Shown: positions 1 through 10,590 of the stretch, piece by piece
How the letters are laid out: every line of letters begins with the position of its first letter
How positions within the stretch are numbered: the first letter of the stretch is position 1
Source of the DNA: Delphinus delphis
Lineage: Eukaryota > Chordata > Mammalia > Artiodactyla > Delphinidae
Direction of reading: 5' to 3'
Length of the DNA: 64,000 bases
Assembly: GCF_949987515.2 (NCBI RefSeq)
Contig: NC_082695.1
Span: 85,521,604-85,585,603, forward strand
The notes under the pieces: model-generated
Seen by the model: the letters and a program-made list of their open reading frames with translations, nothing else
Told to the model about the DNA's origin: nothing
Database searches by the model: none
Translations under genes and position numbers: made by a program

Positions 1-680
1 TTCCCACCTCTTACTTTTTAACATTAGAAAATATAAAAGTAACAACGAACAAAGCCCTTCCCACGTTCCCTCCCCCAGGCTGGGCCCTGCCCTTCCAGGC
101 TCCTTAATTCCCAGCGTCGGGCTAGTGGCTGTTTCCAGCTATTTCATTCCAGAAATGGTGTGAAATGGCTAATCCGTGCTTGTTGAATTGAAAACACTGA
201 AGAAGATTTTGAAAACAGAGAGATTGATCAAGAGCCACTTCAGTCAACAAGCCCATATATTCATTACCTAGAAAAAAACCACTAGTAACATTTTCGAAAA
301 GAATTTTTCCGTTGTACTGTGAATAGGTTTGTCTTCTGCTTTTTCCATTGAATGCCTCTCCCCTTGTCATTAAAACATAGTTTTTTAAACGTTTGAATAA
401 TATTGCATCTTAGGAATAAATGAAAAGTCACCTAACTACCAATTATTGTTGAAGATTCAGGTAGTGGCGAATTTTATATGGAATAATACCATAAAGGACA
501 TCTTTGTGCATGAAGCTTATTCTGTATTTCATGTCACCTTCTGAGGCTATCCTTCCAAAAGTAAAATTATTGGGCCAAAGGGTGTCAAAAAGTTTCTCTC
601 CTTTTACTCTTTTTTCATTGAGATTCTCTCAATTATAACAGTATGATGAGCACATAAGAGGTGTCCTAAACACTGATACA
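1..680. other. TSHZ1 intron 1, window start; mostly unique, old LINE-like patch
   Basis: AT-rich intronic DNA with no supportable exon. About 410-600 resembles the diverged 3' part of an old LINE: it has the 'attgggccaaagggtgtc' type phrase common in ancient L1/L1ME relatives. The similarity is from memory and too decayed for a subfamily call. Nothing else recognisable. Confidence 0.5.
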
Positions 681-693
681 GAATTACTTTGGG

Positions 694-826
694 CCAGGGA
701 CTTCCCTGGTGGTCCAGTGGTTAAGACTCTGCACTTCCACTGCAGGGGGTATGAGTTCAATCCCTGGTCAGGGAACTAAGATCCCTGCATGCTGCGCAGC
801 ACAGCCAAAAAAAAAAAAAAAAAAAA
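694..826 (+). mobile_element. tRNA-derived SINE (CHR type, short form)
   Basis: The head reads acttccctggtggtccagtg, typical of cetartiodactyl tRNA-derived SINEs, and the element ends in about 20 A. It is flanked by a 13-bp target-site duplication with one mismatch: gaattactttggg at 681-693 and gaattaccttggg at 827-839. The duplication fixes both ends and shows insertion by L1-style retrotransposition. Confidence 0.92.
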
Positions 827-904
827 GAATTACCTTGGGGTCATTAATTCATTCACAAGCATTTACTCAAAGTGTTTGTTGGCATTGAGATGCTAATTAG
901 ACAA

Positions 905-1165
905 AGGAAAGTAACTCGGTCCTGATGCTGGCAGAGTGGCTTGACCTCCGGCTGGGAGTCAGGTGACCCACCTTTGAATCCTTGTTTGTCTCCTCTGGGA
1001 CCTTGGGGAAGTCGGTCAACTTCTCCAAGACCAGTTTTCTCATCTTCAAAATGGGCATTTTCAGGGATGCTAACTTGAAGGGTTGTGAGGGTTAAAATAG
1101 GGTGAAGAAAGAAAATGCCCAGCTGGGGGAGGTAGGCAGGGGTGGCACTCAGCAATTTTAGTTGA
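905..1165 (+). mobile_element. MIR SINE, diverged
   Basis: The order of blocks matches MIR: 'gagtggcttgacctccggct', 'gggagtcaggtgaccca', 'gggaccttggggaagtc', then 'ttttctcatcttcaaaatgg' and 'ggttgtgagggttaaa'. This is the core plus 3' part of an ancient mammalian SINE, heavily mutated, inside TSHZ1 intron 1. Confidence 0.75.
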
Positions 1166-1199
1166 ATGAGCAAGTTCACGGTTTGATTATGAGGACAGA

Positions 1200-2950
1200 C
1201 AGGTAGACATCTCTTAATGCTTCCGGGAGGGGATTAAAAGGCATCTTGAAGGAGATGACATCGGAGCCTCCCCTTGAGGACGAGCATCGTCACCAGGTGG
1301 AGATGTGGGTGGGGTGCACCCTGGGACCAGGACGCGTGGGGACTGGACATGTGGCGGAGGGAGGGGTGCACGTGAGGATTTGCGCCCCCTGTGCAGCTCG
1401 TGGACTCTAACAGCGATTTTAGCTCAGGGGTTGTGGAGGAAGAAAGAGTATGGCAGGACAGGAGGGCAAGAGGCCCAGCTGGGCGGCTGTTGCACATCTG
1501 ATGAGAGCCTGGAGGGTCCCAATTAGGGCAGGGGCCCTGCTGGCTATGGAGCTGGACCACGGGAGGCACTGAGGACAGCCGTCGCTCTTCTGGCATGGAC
1601 ACTTGTTCGGGGTGATTCAGTACAGCTGAGTCAGGAGACTCCCAGCTCAGGAGGAGGAAGTGGGCTGTCACTGGGGCGGGGGCTGGAGGGGGCAGGGGCA
1701 GTCGTGTGTCTGCACGAAGTTGACTGGGGGTGCCTGTGGAACGCCCACGTCGCGACGGACTCCGGTCACAGCAGCTGGGGCCCCTTCTATGTGCCAGCCG
1801 TGAGGCGGACTCAGACTACAGGCATCGCGAAGGCCAGCTTCCCCCGACGGGGCGGGAGAGCCGAGGGCCTGCACCCAGTGGCCTTGCAGGTGGACGTGGG
1901 TCCAGTGCTTGCGGGCGTGCCCTGGAGGAGTCACGGAAGAAGTCAAGGTTGGCTGGAAAGAGGCTGCGGAGGGACCGGCCAAGAGTGACAGGCAGGGCGG
2001 GTGGAGGAAGCCGGCGGCGCCCTGGCCCCGGCGAGCACGGTGTCACACCCGGAGTGCTCTGGGCAGGGGGGCTGGGGGCCGCGTCCCCGCGGGGATGCTC
2101 GGCCCGGGGCAGGGGATGCCGGCGGGTCCGCCCTGGGGCTCCCCTGGCTGCCTGCTCACCCAGCTTCTTGTCTCCCCTGGGAGATGAGCTCCAGGAAGGC
2201 AGGCACATTAGGGGTCCCCCTCCACCTCCTGGATAACGGGGGACGGGTGTCCAAGGGAGGGAACGGCAGAAACCAGTGATCCTTAGGAGGCCGGGGTTTG
2301 CTCTGTGTGGTTCCAGGAGTAACTGTCGCCCTGGGGCTGGGGGTGGCCTACAGGAGGCGTTTGAGCTTAGCCTGGGGGCCCCCAGGTGCAGGCTGCTCTG
2401 TCGGGAGCAGGGCAGGCCCGGGATACAGCAGGGCCTGATGACATTCCACTCTGCTGGGACATGGACATGCAGGTGGGCAGATGCCAAGCAAGTCATGTGC
2501 GTGCGGTTCCAGGCCCTGAGATGCCACCCGCAGAGTGAGGACCGGTGGGTGACAAACACACCCCGGAGGTGTGGCAGCGAGTCCCCCGCGACGGCGCAGG
2601 ACTCATGGACTGTAATTCCCCGACTCGTTAGTGGACTCTGATGCAGTTCTGCCTTCCGCTGGGAAACACCGTGGACATGCGTGCCTGGGTCGCTCAATGC
2701 TGCCACCCAGGCGTGGGGACGGCCGCGAGGGGAAGCGGGGGTGGGCAGGGATGCTGAAGGGCCCCGTGGAGCGGCTGTCACTCGCCACGTGTTCACTTGT
2801 GCTCACGAGCGATCGTGCCTGGAGCTCTCGGCGTGTGGGCGCAGACCCTCCCGTGTGTCTCCCTCCTGCCCGCGTCCGCCCTCTGGGCAGCCACCTCCTT
2901 CTCTGTCTCTCCATCACTGTCCCTGAAAACGCGGTGCTCTCTGCACGTTC
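1200..2950. other. GC-rich intronic stretch, CpG-containing
   Basis: This stretch is much richer in G+C than the flanks. The densest CpG is at about 1980-2130, with runs of C and G and several GGCGGG/CCGCGG-type words. Long open frames exist on both strands, but they follow from few stop codons in GC-rich DNA and show no recognisable domain. About 2160-2250 faintly resembles an L2 3' end ('gatgagctccaggaaggcag'). A regulatory role in TSHZ1 intron 1 is possible but unproven. Confidence 0.45.
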
Positions 2951-3092
2951 CCTTGGGGTCTGGTGCTGATAACGTGATAATGAGTGATTCTACTTAATGA
3001 GACACCCTCTCAGGTCGTATCAGTGCATTTTAATGGGGCCTTTCTGGAAATATCTTAACCCCAAATTTCCCAGGTAGTTGACGGAACGCTAA

Positions 3093-3136
3093 TTGTTCCC
3101 TCAAAAAAAAAAGGAAAAAAAAGGAAAAAGAAGTAA
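3093..3136. repeat. A-rich low-complexity tract
   Basis: Runs of A interrupted by G (aaaaaggaaaaaaaagg type). No clear SINE or LINE body precedes it. Confidence 0.7.
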
Positions 3137-3409
3137 AAGTGTGCTTTGGTCAAATCAGTTAAGAGGTGCAGGCAATGATGTCCCCTTGGGGACTGACAAC
3201 ATCCGTCACATAGTAAAGGGTCTAAAATGTGTTGCAGTAGAAGGTCGGATTCCGTCTAGCGGTTTATGTGCCGTCCATCCCTCCCCTGCTTGGGACAGCT
3301 GTCCGTATCCTGAGTTTTTCTGGGAGATGCCGCCTTCACCCCGAGAAGTCACCCTCTGTGCAGCTGTGGCTGTAGCGGGCCACCGTAGCGTATACTATAG
3401 GCCTTGTTG

Positions 3410-4010
3410 AGAATAAAATTTGCTTTATTGTGCCAAAATATTCGTAACACGGAAGTTACCATTTTAATCATTTTTAAGTGCACGGTTCAGTGGTATTAAG
3501 TACATTGACCCTGTTATGCAGCAATACCCACCATACACCTCCAGAGCTTTGCGTCTTCCCAGATTGAAACTCTGAAGCCATTAAACACCGCCTTTCCATT
3601 CCTCCCTCTCCCCCAGGCCCTGGAAACCACGGTTCCACTTCCTGTCTCTGTAAGCCTCACTGCTCTAGGTGTCTCATCTAAGGGGACTCCTACAGTATTT
3701 GTCTTTTTGCGTCTGGCTTATTTCACTGAGCGTAGCGTCCTCAGGGTTCATCCATGCCATAGCATATGTCAGAATCTCCTTCCTTTTAGAGGCTGACTAA
3801 TATTCCATGGTCTGTATAAACCACAGTTTGTTCACCCATCCATCCGTCAACAGACATTTAGGTTGTTTCCACCTTCCGGCTCTTGTGAATAATGCCGCTT
3901 TGTACAGACGTGGCTCTTTGACCCCTGTCGGGTGTCACCTGTGGGAGACTTCTGCTCCATCCAGGCAGGGGGGCGCTGGTGGGGCTACGTCGCTTTCTCC
4001 TTTTTAGGGG
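3410..4010 (-). mobile_element. Old L1 fragment (L1M type, 3'UTR plus end of ORF2), antisense
   Basis: Read on the + strand, it carries the reverse complement of an old mammalian L1 tail. It has 'ttaccattttaatcattttt', 'gtctggcttatttcactgag', 'gactaatattccatgg' and 'catccatccgtcaacagaca', the antisense of the conserved ORF2 C-terminus. The same family occurs at 23040-25080. It is degenerate, 5'-truncated and inactive, and lies 470 bases upstream of the TSHZ1 coding exon. Confidence 0.85.
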
Positions 4011-4460
4011 AGACCGGAGTATTTTTATCGCTTGCCATTGAGGAACGTTTTTATTTATGGAAGCCGTAGAATACTGTCTGTATTATCTTGCCCTAGAAGT
4101 TGACAACCAGGTCCCCCTGCCCCCTGCCACGGGGAGGCACAAGGGACCCCCGCTGCTTACAAAAAGAGGAGCCTGCATGAGGAGGGGCAGGGGTCCCTTC
4201 CCTTCCCACCCAGCTGTGACGGCCACACTGACATCTTTAAGAAGAGCACAGATGCCGCCCTTCCGTGGAAATGTATTCATGTAGGAGGGGGGATTCTCTT
4301 GGTGGAAACCTGTTTCCTGCCGTCGAGCTGCAGAAGGGGTAGATATATAAAGTGGAGGTAGCCTTGTAGCCTGGGAGCTCGGCTGAGAAACATCTTTTTA
4401 AAGATCATCTAACTGCTGGGGAGGCCGCGTCCTTGGAGATGATTTACGTCTCCTCACGGT
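4011..4460. other. TSHZ1 intron 1, last part; unique
   Basis: Non-repetitive intronic DNA leading to the splice acceptor. An in-frame ATG at 4459 lies inside the intron and is not the protein start. Confidence 0.6.
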
Positions 4461-4480
4461 GTTCCATTTTTCTCTCCTAG
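4461..4480 (+). promoter_or_regulatory. TSHZ1: 3' splice acceptor of TSHZ1 terminal coding exon
   Basis: A pyrimidine tract (ttccatttttctctcctag) ends in AG at 4479-4480. The next bases, ctTACGTTCCTGAG, continue the known TSHZ1 reading frame. The first base of a split Ala codon comes from exon 1 and two bases from this exon (phase 1). Confidence 0.92.
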
Positions 4481-7400
4481 CTTACGTTCCTGAGGAAGAA
4501 CTGAAGGCAGCAGAAATAGATGAAGAAAACGTGGAGGAGGATGGGCTGCCTTTGGACGTTCAGGAAAGCGACTTCGTGTGCAATGAGGAGGCGGAGCTCA
4601 AGGAGGCCCCGAGCTACCAGAACTCCCCCATCAGCACCGCGACTAATCAGGACGCCGGCTACGGGTCGCCGTTCAGCGAAAGCAGCGACCAGCCAGCCCC
4701 TTTCAAGAGCTCTTCCTGCAAGGAAGAGAAAGAGGAGGCCCAGGGCCGGGAGGGCGTCTCCTACCCCCAGGACAGCTTGGCCCAGATCAAGGCCGTGTAT
4801 GCAAACCTCTTCTCGGGGTCCTGCTGGTCCAGCTTGGCTCTGGATTTGAAGAAGTCCGGCTCGACCACCGGCAACAGCGATGCCGGCCAGAAGGAGGGCT
4901 CCACCCCCGCCGCCACGCCCCCCACCAGTACCGCGGGGGCCACCGGGACCACGGCGAGCACCCCCAGCTCGGGCTCCGGCTCCGGCACCGGCACCAGCGC
5001 CAGCGGCGGCTCCGGGTACGACTGGCACCAGGCCGCCCTAGCCAAGACGCTGCAGCAGACGTCCTCGTACGGGCTGCTGCCCGAGCCCAGCCTCTTCAGC
5101 ACCGTGCAGCTCTACCGGCAGAATAACAAGCTGTACGGCTCCGTGTTCACGGGCGCCAGCAAGTTCCGCTGCAAAGACTGCAGCGCCGCGTACGACACGC
5201 TGGTGGAGCTGACGGTGCACATGAACGAGACGGGGCACTACCGCGACAACAACAGGGACAAGGACTCCGAGAAGACCAAGCGGTGGTCCAAGCCCAGGAA
5301 GCGCTCCCTGATGGAGATGGAGGGCAAGGAGGACGCGCAGAAGGTACTCAAGTGCATGTACTGCGGCCACTCCTTCGAGTCCCTGCAGGACCTGAGCGTG
5401 CACATGATCAAGACGAAGCATTACCAGAAAGTGCCTCTCAAGGAGCCGGTGCCGGCCATCACCAAGCTGGTCCCTTCCACCAAAAAGCGGGCGCTGCAGG
5501 ACTTGGCGGCCCCCTGCTCCCCCGAGCCGGCGGGCGTCACGGCCGAAGTGGCGCCGAGCGAGTCAGCCAAGGACCAGAAGTCGGCCAACCCGTACGTGAC
5601 GCCCAACAACCGCTACGGCTACCAGAACGGGGCCAGCTACACCTGGCAGTTCGAGGCCCGCAAGGCCCAGATCCTCAAGTGCATGGAGTGCGGCAGCTCC
5701 CACGACACCCTGCAGCAGCTCACCGCCCACATGATGGTCACCGGCCACTTCCTGAAAGTGACCACCTCCGCCTCCAAGAAAGGGAAGCAGCTGGTGCTGG
5801 ACCCCATGGTGGAGGAGAAGATCCAGTCCATTCCCCTGCCCCCCACCACGCACACGCGGCTGCCCGCCGCCCACGTCAAAAAGCAGCCCGACTCTCCCTC
5901 GGGGTCCGCGACCTCGGAGGAGAAGAAGGAGCCCGAGAAGGAGAAGGCGCTGCCGGCGGTGTCCGGGGACGCAGACAAGCAGATCAAGGAGGAGGGTGAG
6001 GACGCCGCCGACAAGTTCGAGCCCACCACCCTCTACCAGTACCTCCGCGAGGAGGACCTGGACGACAGCCCCAGGGGCGGGGTGGACATCCTGAAGTCCC
6101 TGGAGAACACGGTCTCCACGGCCATCAGCAAAGCCCAGAACGGCGCCCCCTCGTGGGGCGGCTACCCCAGCATCCACGCCGCCTACCAGCTGCCGGGCAC
6201 CGTGAAGCCGCTGCCGACCGTGCAGAGCGTGCAGATGCAGGCGTCCTACGCCAGCAGCGTGAAGCCTCTGTCCTCGGAGCACGGCGCGCTCCTGCACTCC
6301 CCGGGGAGCCTCACGCCGCCGCCCCACAAGAGCAACGTGTCGGCCATGGAGGAGCTGGTGGAGAAGGTCACGGGCAAGGTCAGTGTGAAGAAGGAGGAGA
6401 GGCCTGCGGAGAAGGAGAAGGGGTCGCCGGCCAAGGCCGCGTCCCCCACGGCCAAGGAGAATAAAGACTTCCCCAGGGCCGAGGACCTGGGCGGCGGCGG
6501 CAGGCCCCAGCAGAAGAAGGGCCCCGAAGCCGATGCGGGGAAGACCAAGAAGGAGGGTGCGGTGGACGCCCACACCCCGAACGGCACGGAGCCCCTCAAG
6601 GCCAAAGTCACCAACGGCTGTAACAACCTGGGCATCATCACGGACCACTCGCCCGAGCCCTCCTTCATCAACCCGCTGAGCGCCCTGCAGTCCATCATGA
6701 ACACCCACCTGGGCAAAGTGTCCAGGCCCGTGAGCCCCTCGCTGGACCCGCTGGCCATGCTCTACAAGATCAGCACCAGCATGCTGGACAAGCCGGCCTT
6801 CCCCGCCCCGCCCGCCAAGCCGCCCGGCACCCTGGACCGCTACTGCTACGAGAACAGCGACCAGCCCATCGACCTGACCAAGTCCAAGAGCAAGGCCCTG
6901 GCCCCGGGCGCCGCCGACGGCGTGTCCTCGCCGCTCCGGGAGAGCGCGCTCATGGACATCTCGGACATGGTGAAGAACCTCACGGGCCGGCTGACCCCCA
7001 AGTCCTCCACGCCTTCCACCGTGTCGGAGAAGTCGGACGCCGACGGCAGCAGCTTCGAGGAGGCAGCGGACGAGCTGTCGCCCGTGCACAAGAGGAAGGG
7101 GCGGCAGTCCAACTGGAACCCGCAGCACCTGCTCATTCTGCAGGCCCAGTTCGCCTCGAGCCTGCGGGAGACCCCGGAGGGCAAGTACATCATGTCGGAC
7201 CTGGGCCCTCAGGAGCGGGTGCACGTCTCCAAGTTCACCGGGCTCTCCATGACCACCATCAGCCACTGGCTGGCCAACGTCAAGTACCAGTTGCGGAGGA
7301 CAGGGGGGACCAAGTTCCTGAAGAACCTGGACACAGGGCATCCCGTTTTCTTTTGCAACGATTGTGCCTCTCAGTTCAGAACTGCTTCCACGTACATCAG

Positions 7401-7674
7401 TCATCTAGAGACACACTTAGGCTTCAGCTTGAAGGACCTCTCCAAGCTGCCACTGAATCAGATTCAAGAACAGCAGAATGTTTCCAAAGTCCTGGCGAAC
7501 AAAGCATTGGGCCCGGTGGGAGCCGCCGAGGACGATCTGGGCTCCACATTCCAGTGCAAGCTCTGCAGCCGGACTTTCGCGAGCAAGCACGCAGTCAAAC
7601 TGCACCTTAGTAAGACCCACGGCAAGTCCCCCGAGGACCACCTGATCTACGTGACGGAGCTGGAGAAACAGTAG
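4481..7674 (+). CDS. TSHZ1: Teashirt zinc finger homeobox 1, terminal coding exon (partial gene)
   Basis: Encodes about 1,064 residues; with the ~13-residue exon 1 outside the window the protein would be about 1,077, the usual TSHZ1 length. Numbering below assumes that. TSHZ1 is a nuclear, mainly repressive developmental regulator. Visible parts: acidic N-terminus (AYVPEEELKAAEIDEE); Gly/Ser/Thr/Ala-rich linker; zinc fingers at ~242-266, 303-327 and 412-436, all C-x2-C-x12-H-x5-H; basic KRWSKPRKRS after finger 1; SUMO-type motifs IKEE (5983-5994) and VKKE (6385-6396); PIDLTK at ~809, the CtBP-binding motif known in this family; atypical homeodomain ~886-953 (ends SHWLANVKYQLRR); fingers 4 and 5 at ~971-992 (H-x3-H) and ~1037-1060 (H-x4-H). 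It ends ELEKQ, stop 7672-7674. All zinc ligands are intact and there is no frameshift. TSHZ2 and TSHZ3 share this layout, but the residues match TSHZ1 as I recall it. The DNA is very GC-rich except near both ends. Confidence 0.97.
4640..7310. other. CpG-rich block covering most of the TSHZ1 coding exon
   Basis: Third codon positions are almost all G or C and CpG is frequent (for example ccgccgacaagttcgag, cggcggcggcagg). The block starts softly near 4640 and ends abruptly near 7310, where codon choice becomes mixed. It has CpG-island composition but lies inside a coding exon, with no promoter elements recognised. Confidence 0.7.
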
Positions 7675-8418
7675 CCCCGGGTCCGCGCGCGGGCCCGTGG
7701 CGCATTGCACTAAACGTCGTCATACTGCACTAGGCCTGGCCTGAGCCTCCGAAATCAGCCTGCCCTTTGTTGCTGACTGCCTGTCTGGACCTTGGTTTTT
7801 CTTACACATATTTTGTAGTTATATTTATATGCTCTTCGTCCGATTGTGCATGTTCCGTTTCTTTTTCCGTGAGTCAAAGTCTGACCTTTATTTTCAACAT
7901 CTGTTCTCGATGTTCAGCTCTCTTTTGTAGGAAATAGTGGGGCACACTACTCAGAGACATTTACTTAGCAGGAAAGAAAGACACAAATAACAATGAGAAA
8001 AGACGTCCTAAAATTACAAAGTTGCCATGACAATAAAGGTCATAGAACCTCCTAGTGTCAAATTTAACCCTTTGAGGACTGTAATCGCATTTCTGTGCCT
8101 TTCACTCAAAAAAAAAAAAAAAAAGAAAAAAGAAAAAAAAAGGCTTAAAGGCATTTCATTCAGATCAAAAGCTGTGTCAGACACAAAACTTATTTAATAA
8201 TTAAAAAACGAGCTTTTATATGCAGAACTGGTTTGTGAAGGAAGCATGCATGCAGCTGTTGGAAAATAGAAAGTTGTCTAGGACTCGGGGTTAGGAAGCC
8301 ACAACTTCACATGTTTAAAACAAACAAAACAAAACAAAAACTAACAGCAGCGACAACAAACACCCCAGTTGCCACTATGCCCAAACCCTCTGGATGCTGA
8401 AAAAATGCCACTTTTGGC

Positions 8419-8445
8419 AAAAAAAAAAAAAAAAAAAAAAAAAAA
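8419..8445 (+). repeat. A27 homopolymer in the 3'UTR
   Basis: An uninterrupted run of 27 A inside the UTR, upstream of all canonical AATAAA signals. Confidence 0.95.
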
Positions 8446-8784
8446 GTATGCAAGCTATTATTTAAAAATGTGTAAAAATGCTATTTCTTTTTTCTGTAAA
8501 ATACTGCAGTTTATAGTTATTTACAGATGTAAGCTTTGGTACAAGCTGACCTTTCTATAAGCGTGCTGCATTGGTAAATGAAAAAAAAAAATGGGGCAAA
8601 TGTTGGAGTCCTTTCCTTGTAAATTGCCGGCATCAGCTTAAAAACTCCTGTATGTTACATATCGTCCCATTTTAATCTATTCAACTTTCTTTGTACCTTC
8701 TGGCTGTATGCTTTCTCTTTTAACTTTTTATATTGTCATTTTATATTAAATTTCTGTGTATATAGTGTACAACCACAATTTTTG

Positions 8785-8790
8785 AATAAA
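8785..8790 (+). promoter_or_regulatory. TSHZ1: Polyadenylation signal AATAAA (proximal)
   Basis: Canonical hexamer in 'tttgaataaaatttag'. Cleavage would be expected around 8800-8815. This would give a 3'UTR of about 1.1 kb. Confidence 0.7.
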
Positions 8791-8870
8791 ATTTAGTTCC
8801 TGCAGCTTGATTTAAATAGAGAAATTTTACTGCAACCTGCATCTTTCCAGATGCATGTATATCAGACGAA

Positions 8871-8880
8871 AATAAATAAA
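8871..8880 (+). promoter_or_regulatory. TSHZ1: Overlapping polyadenylation signals AATAAATAAA
   Basis: Two overlapping AATAAA hexamers 86 bases after the proximal signal. Possible alternative end. Confidence 0.55.
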
Positions 8881-8992
8881 TGAAAACAGAGCGAGCGATG
8901 CACTATTAATTATACATTTTGATGTTCTATCATTAATATTGTACAGTACATTTCGGTTCACACAATTAAATCCACTGTTTTCTCAAATGTAA

Positions 8993-8998
8993 AATAAA
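8993..8998 (+). promoter_or_regulatory. TSHZ1: Polyadenylation signal AATAAA (distal)
   Basis: AATAAA is followed 35-70 bases later by T/GT-rich DNA ('cattgttttgcctttgag', 'gatgttgtttcag'). Such DNA can act as a downstream element, so this is a good candidate for the main end. Confidence 0.65.
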
Positions 8999-9015
8999 CC
9001 CACATGCAGTTCTTG

Positions 9016-10394
9016 ATTTACATAGATTGTCATGTCGTCATTGTTTTGCCTTTGAGATGTTGTTTCAGCGACGAGAGGTATAGCTTATGCAATCAACCAA
9101 CAGAAATCCTGGTCGGAATCATCGTTTCATGATTTGTGTGCTGACACGCTTCGTTCAAATGAGCAGTGTTGCATTTCTTAAGATGATCATTAAAAAGTTT
9201 AACCCCGCTGGGTGCCACCGGGTTCCTGAGGATAGCCGTTGAGCGATGGCTGGCTTGTACAGCGAGGGACTGAGGTGCTTCCTTCGAAGAATGCTTCCGC
9301 ACTATTTGGAAATGTTTACAGTTATCCTCTGTGTGCGTCCGGAGCCTTAACGGTGGGGGGCGGTCGAAGGGCAGGTCTTGCTCTATAGCAGCAGACCCTG
9401 GGGGGCTTGGAATTGGTTCTGCGTTGCTCCAAAGAGGAAAGCCTGATCTCTGCGCTTTTAAAAATGTACAGTTTTTATAAAATGAGCTGCCTCGGAGCAC
9501 GGCGGAGGGGTGTTGCTCTGCGCGGAAGACCACCGGCACTCCAGGCCTGTAAGCGCTGTGACCCCGGCCCTGAGGTCCGGGTCTTCCTGCTGAGTCTGGC
9601 CTCTTTGTCGCGGAAGTACATAACGACATGAGCAGGACAATTTCTTTTTCCACCTTTTGCTTAAGTTTTCATAAAATAGTATCCTGAGAAAGCTTAGAAC
9701 GTACAGCGCTCAGCTGTGCCGTTTCCATGATTCCCCTCCATGCCAAGCCCTTGACCCCTGTGGGAGGAGAATCAGGGCGGCCACCTCTGCACCATCTGTG
9801 CTGAGGCCGCAGAGTGCCAGGGAGGTTTGCTGCCTTCTCTTGACCTTCATGGGTAAACAGCTCTGTCGTTCAGGAGCTAAAGCCATTTAGACATTTTGGT
9901 TCAGTTTCTGGGGGATTACGTACTTTGGGCTCAAGGGGTGACGGGGAGGAGTGACAGGCCTGTGGTGGAGTGTAGTGGGGTCTTTGCACGATGATCCTTC
10001 GAAGTTCTGTTGATTTTATCACAGGCCTGCAGATGTATGTTCTGTGATTCTGAGCGGATGCAGCGGGTAAGGTGGTGTGACCGGCGTGAGAGGCCGGGAC
10101 GGGGTGGGTTCGGTCCCCACGTGGAGCCGCTGGGCCGTTTGAAAGCTTGCAGCTGAGTGTTGACCACTGGGGTGAGGACGTGGGACTCGATGGGGGGGGG
10201 GGGTCCCTTCCTTCATTTTTCCTTTTTCTAATTCATCAGCCACCTTGTTATCTTGTCATCCTTCTGAGTTCCCCAGCCGATGGCCAGAAGGCTTGCTCAT
10301 CTTGCTACCGATGAGACGGTGATCCAAGTTACTGTCTGACGAGGGTCCTAGTTATCCTAGTAAGTCCCTGGCGCGGAGCCCTCGCTCCTCGCCA
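9016..10394. other. Unique DNA immediately downstream of TSHZ1
   Basis: No recognisable repeat or gene. A 186-residue open frame on the minus strand (9093-9653) has no domain I recognise and low-complexity-like composition. A G-run is present at about 10191-10202. Function unknown. Confidence 0.5.
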
Positions 10395-10590
10395 GGGACT
10401 GTTCTGAGTGTTTCACACGGAGTAACTCCCTCAGGGCCCCAGGGGGTCTGTTACTTCCACCTCCTCTGCAGGTGGGGAGCCCCTGCTGGGCTCAGTGGAC
10501 GCTTGCCCAAGCTCACAAGGCGCATGATTGACAGAACTTGGGCCTGAGCCCACGAGGCTTTGCCCCGGGGTGCGTGCCCTGTGATCTGCC
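10395..10590 (-). mobile_element. MIR SINE, antisense, diverged
   Basis: Shows the reverse-complement MIR order: 'gccagggactgttctgagtg', 'cacggagtaactccctcagg', 'gcttgcccaagctcacaagg', 'gaacttgggcctgagccc'. Ancient and inactive. Confidence 0.7.

Larger units (their letters stand above)
7675..9015 (+). other. TSHZ1: TSHZ1 3' untranslated region
   Basis: Follows the stop codon. It is AT-rich, with ATTTA-type words (around 7823 and 8190) and several A-runs at 8107-8142, 8419-8445 and 8580-8591. Three groups of AATAAA signals lie near its end. No transposon was recognised inside, which fits a constrained UTR. The exact cleavage point cannot be seen; 9015 assumes use of the last signal at 8993. 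Confidence 0.75.

Noticed and set aside
1816..2796. 326-codon minus-strand open frame in TSHZ1 intron 1
   Set aside because: Pro/Arg/Ser-rich low-complexity sequence in GC-rich DNA, overlapped by frames on the other strand; no recognisable domain or splice structure.
4459..4480. In-frame ATG just upstream of the TSHZ1 exon as a possible start
   Set aside because: It lies in the pyrimidine tract of the splice acceptor. The protein is known to start in a separate short exon, and the frame joins through a split Ala codon at 4480/4481.
5283..5999. 238-codon alternative + frame inside TSHZ1
   Set aside because: Shadow frame of the same GC-rich exon; no domain.
5563..7404. 613-codon open frame on the minus strand inside the TSHZ1 exon
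   Set aside because: It results from extreme GC at third positions of the sense gene, which removes antisense stops. The residues are low-complexity Gly/Arg/Leu/Val with no domain.
9093..9653. 186-codon minus-strand open frame downstream of TSHZ1
   Set aside because: No family features and no promoter or polyadenylation context that I could see; most likely chance.
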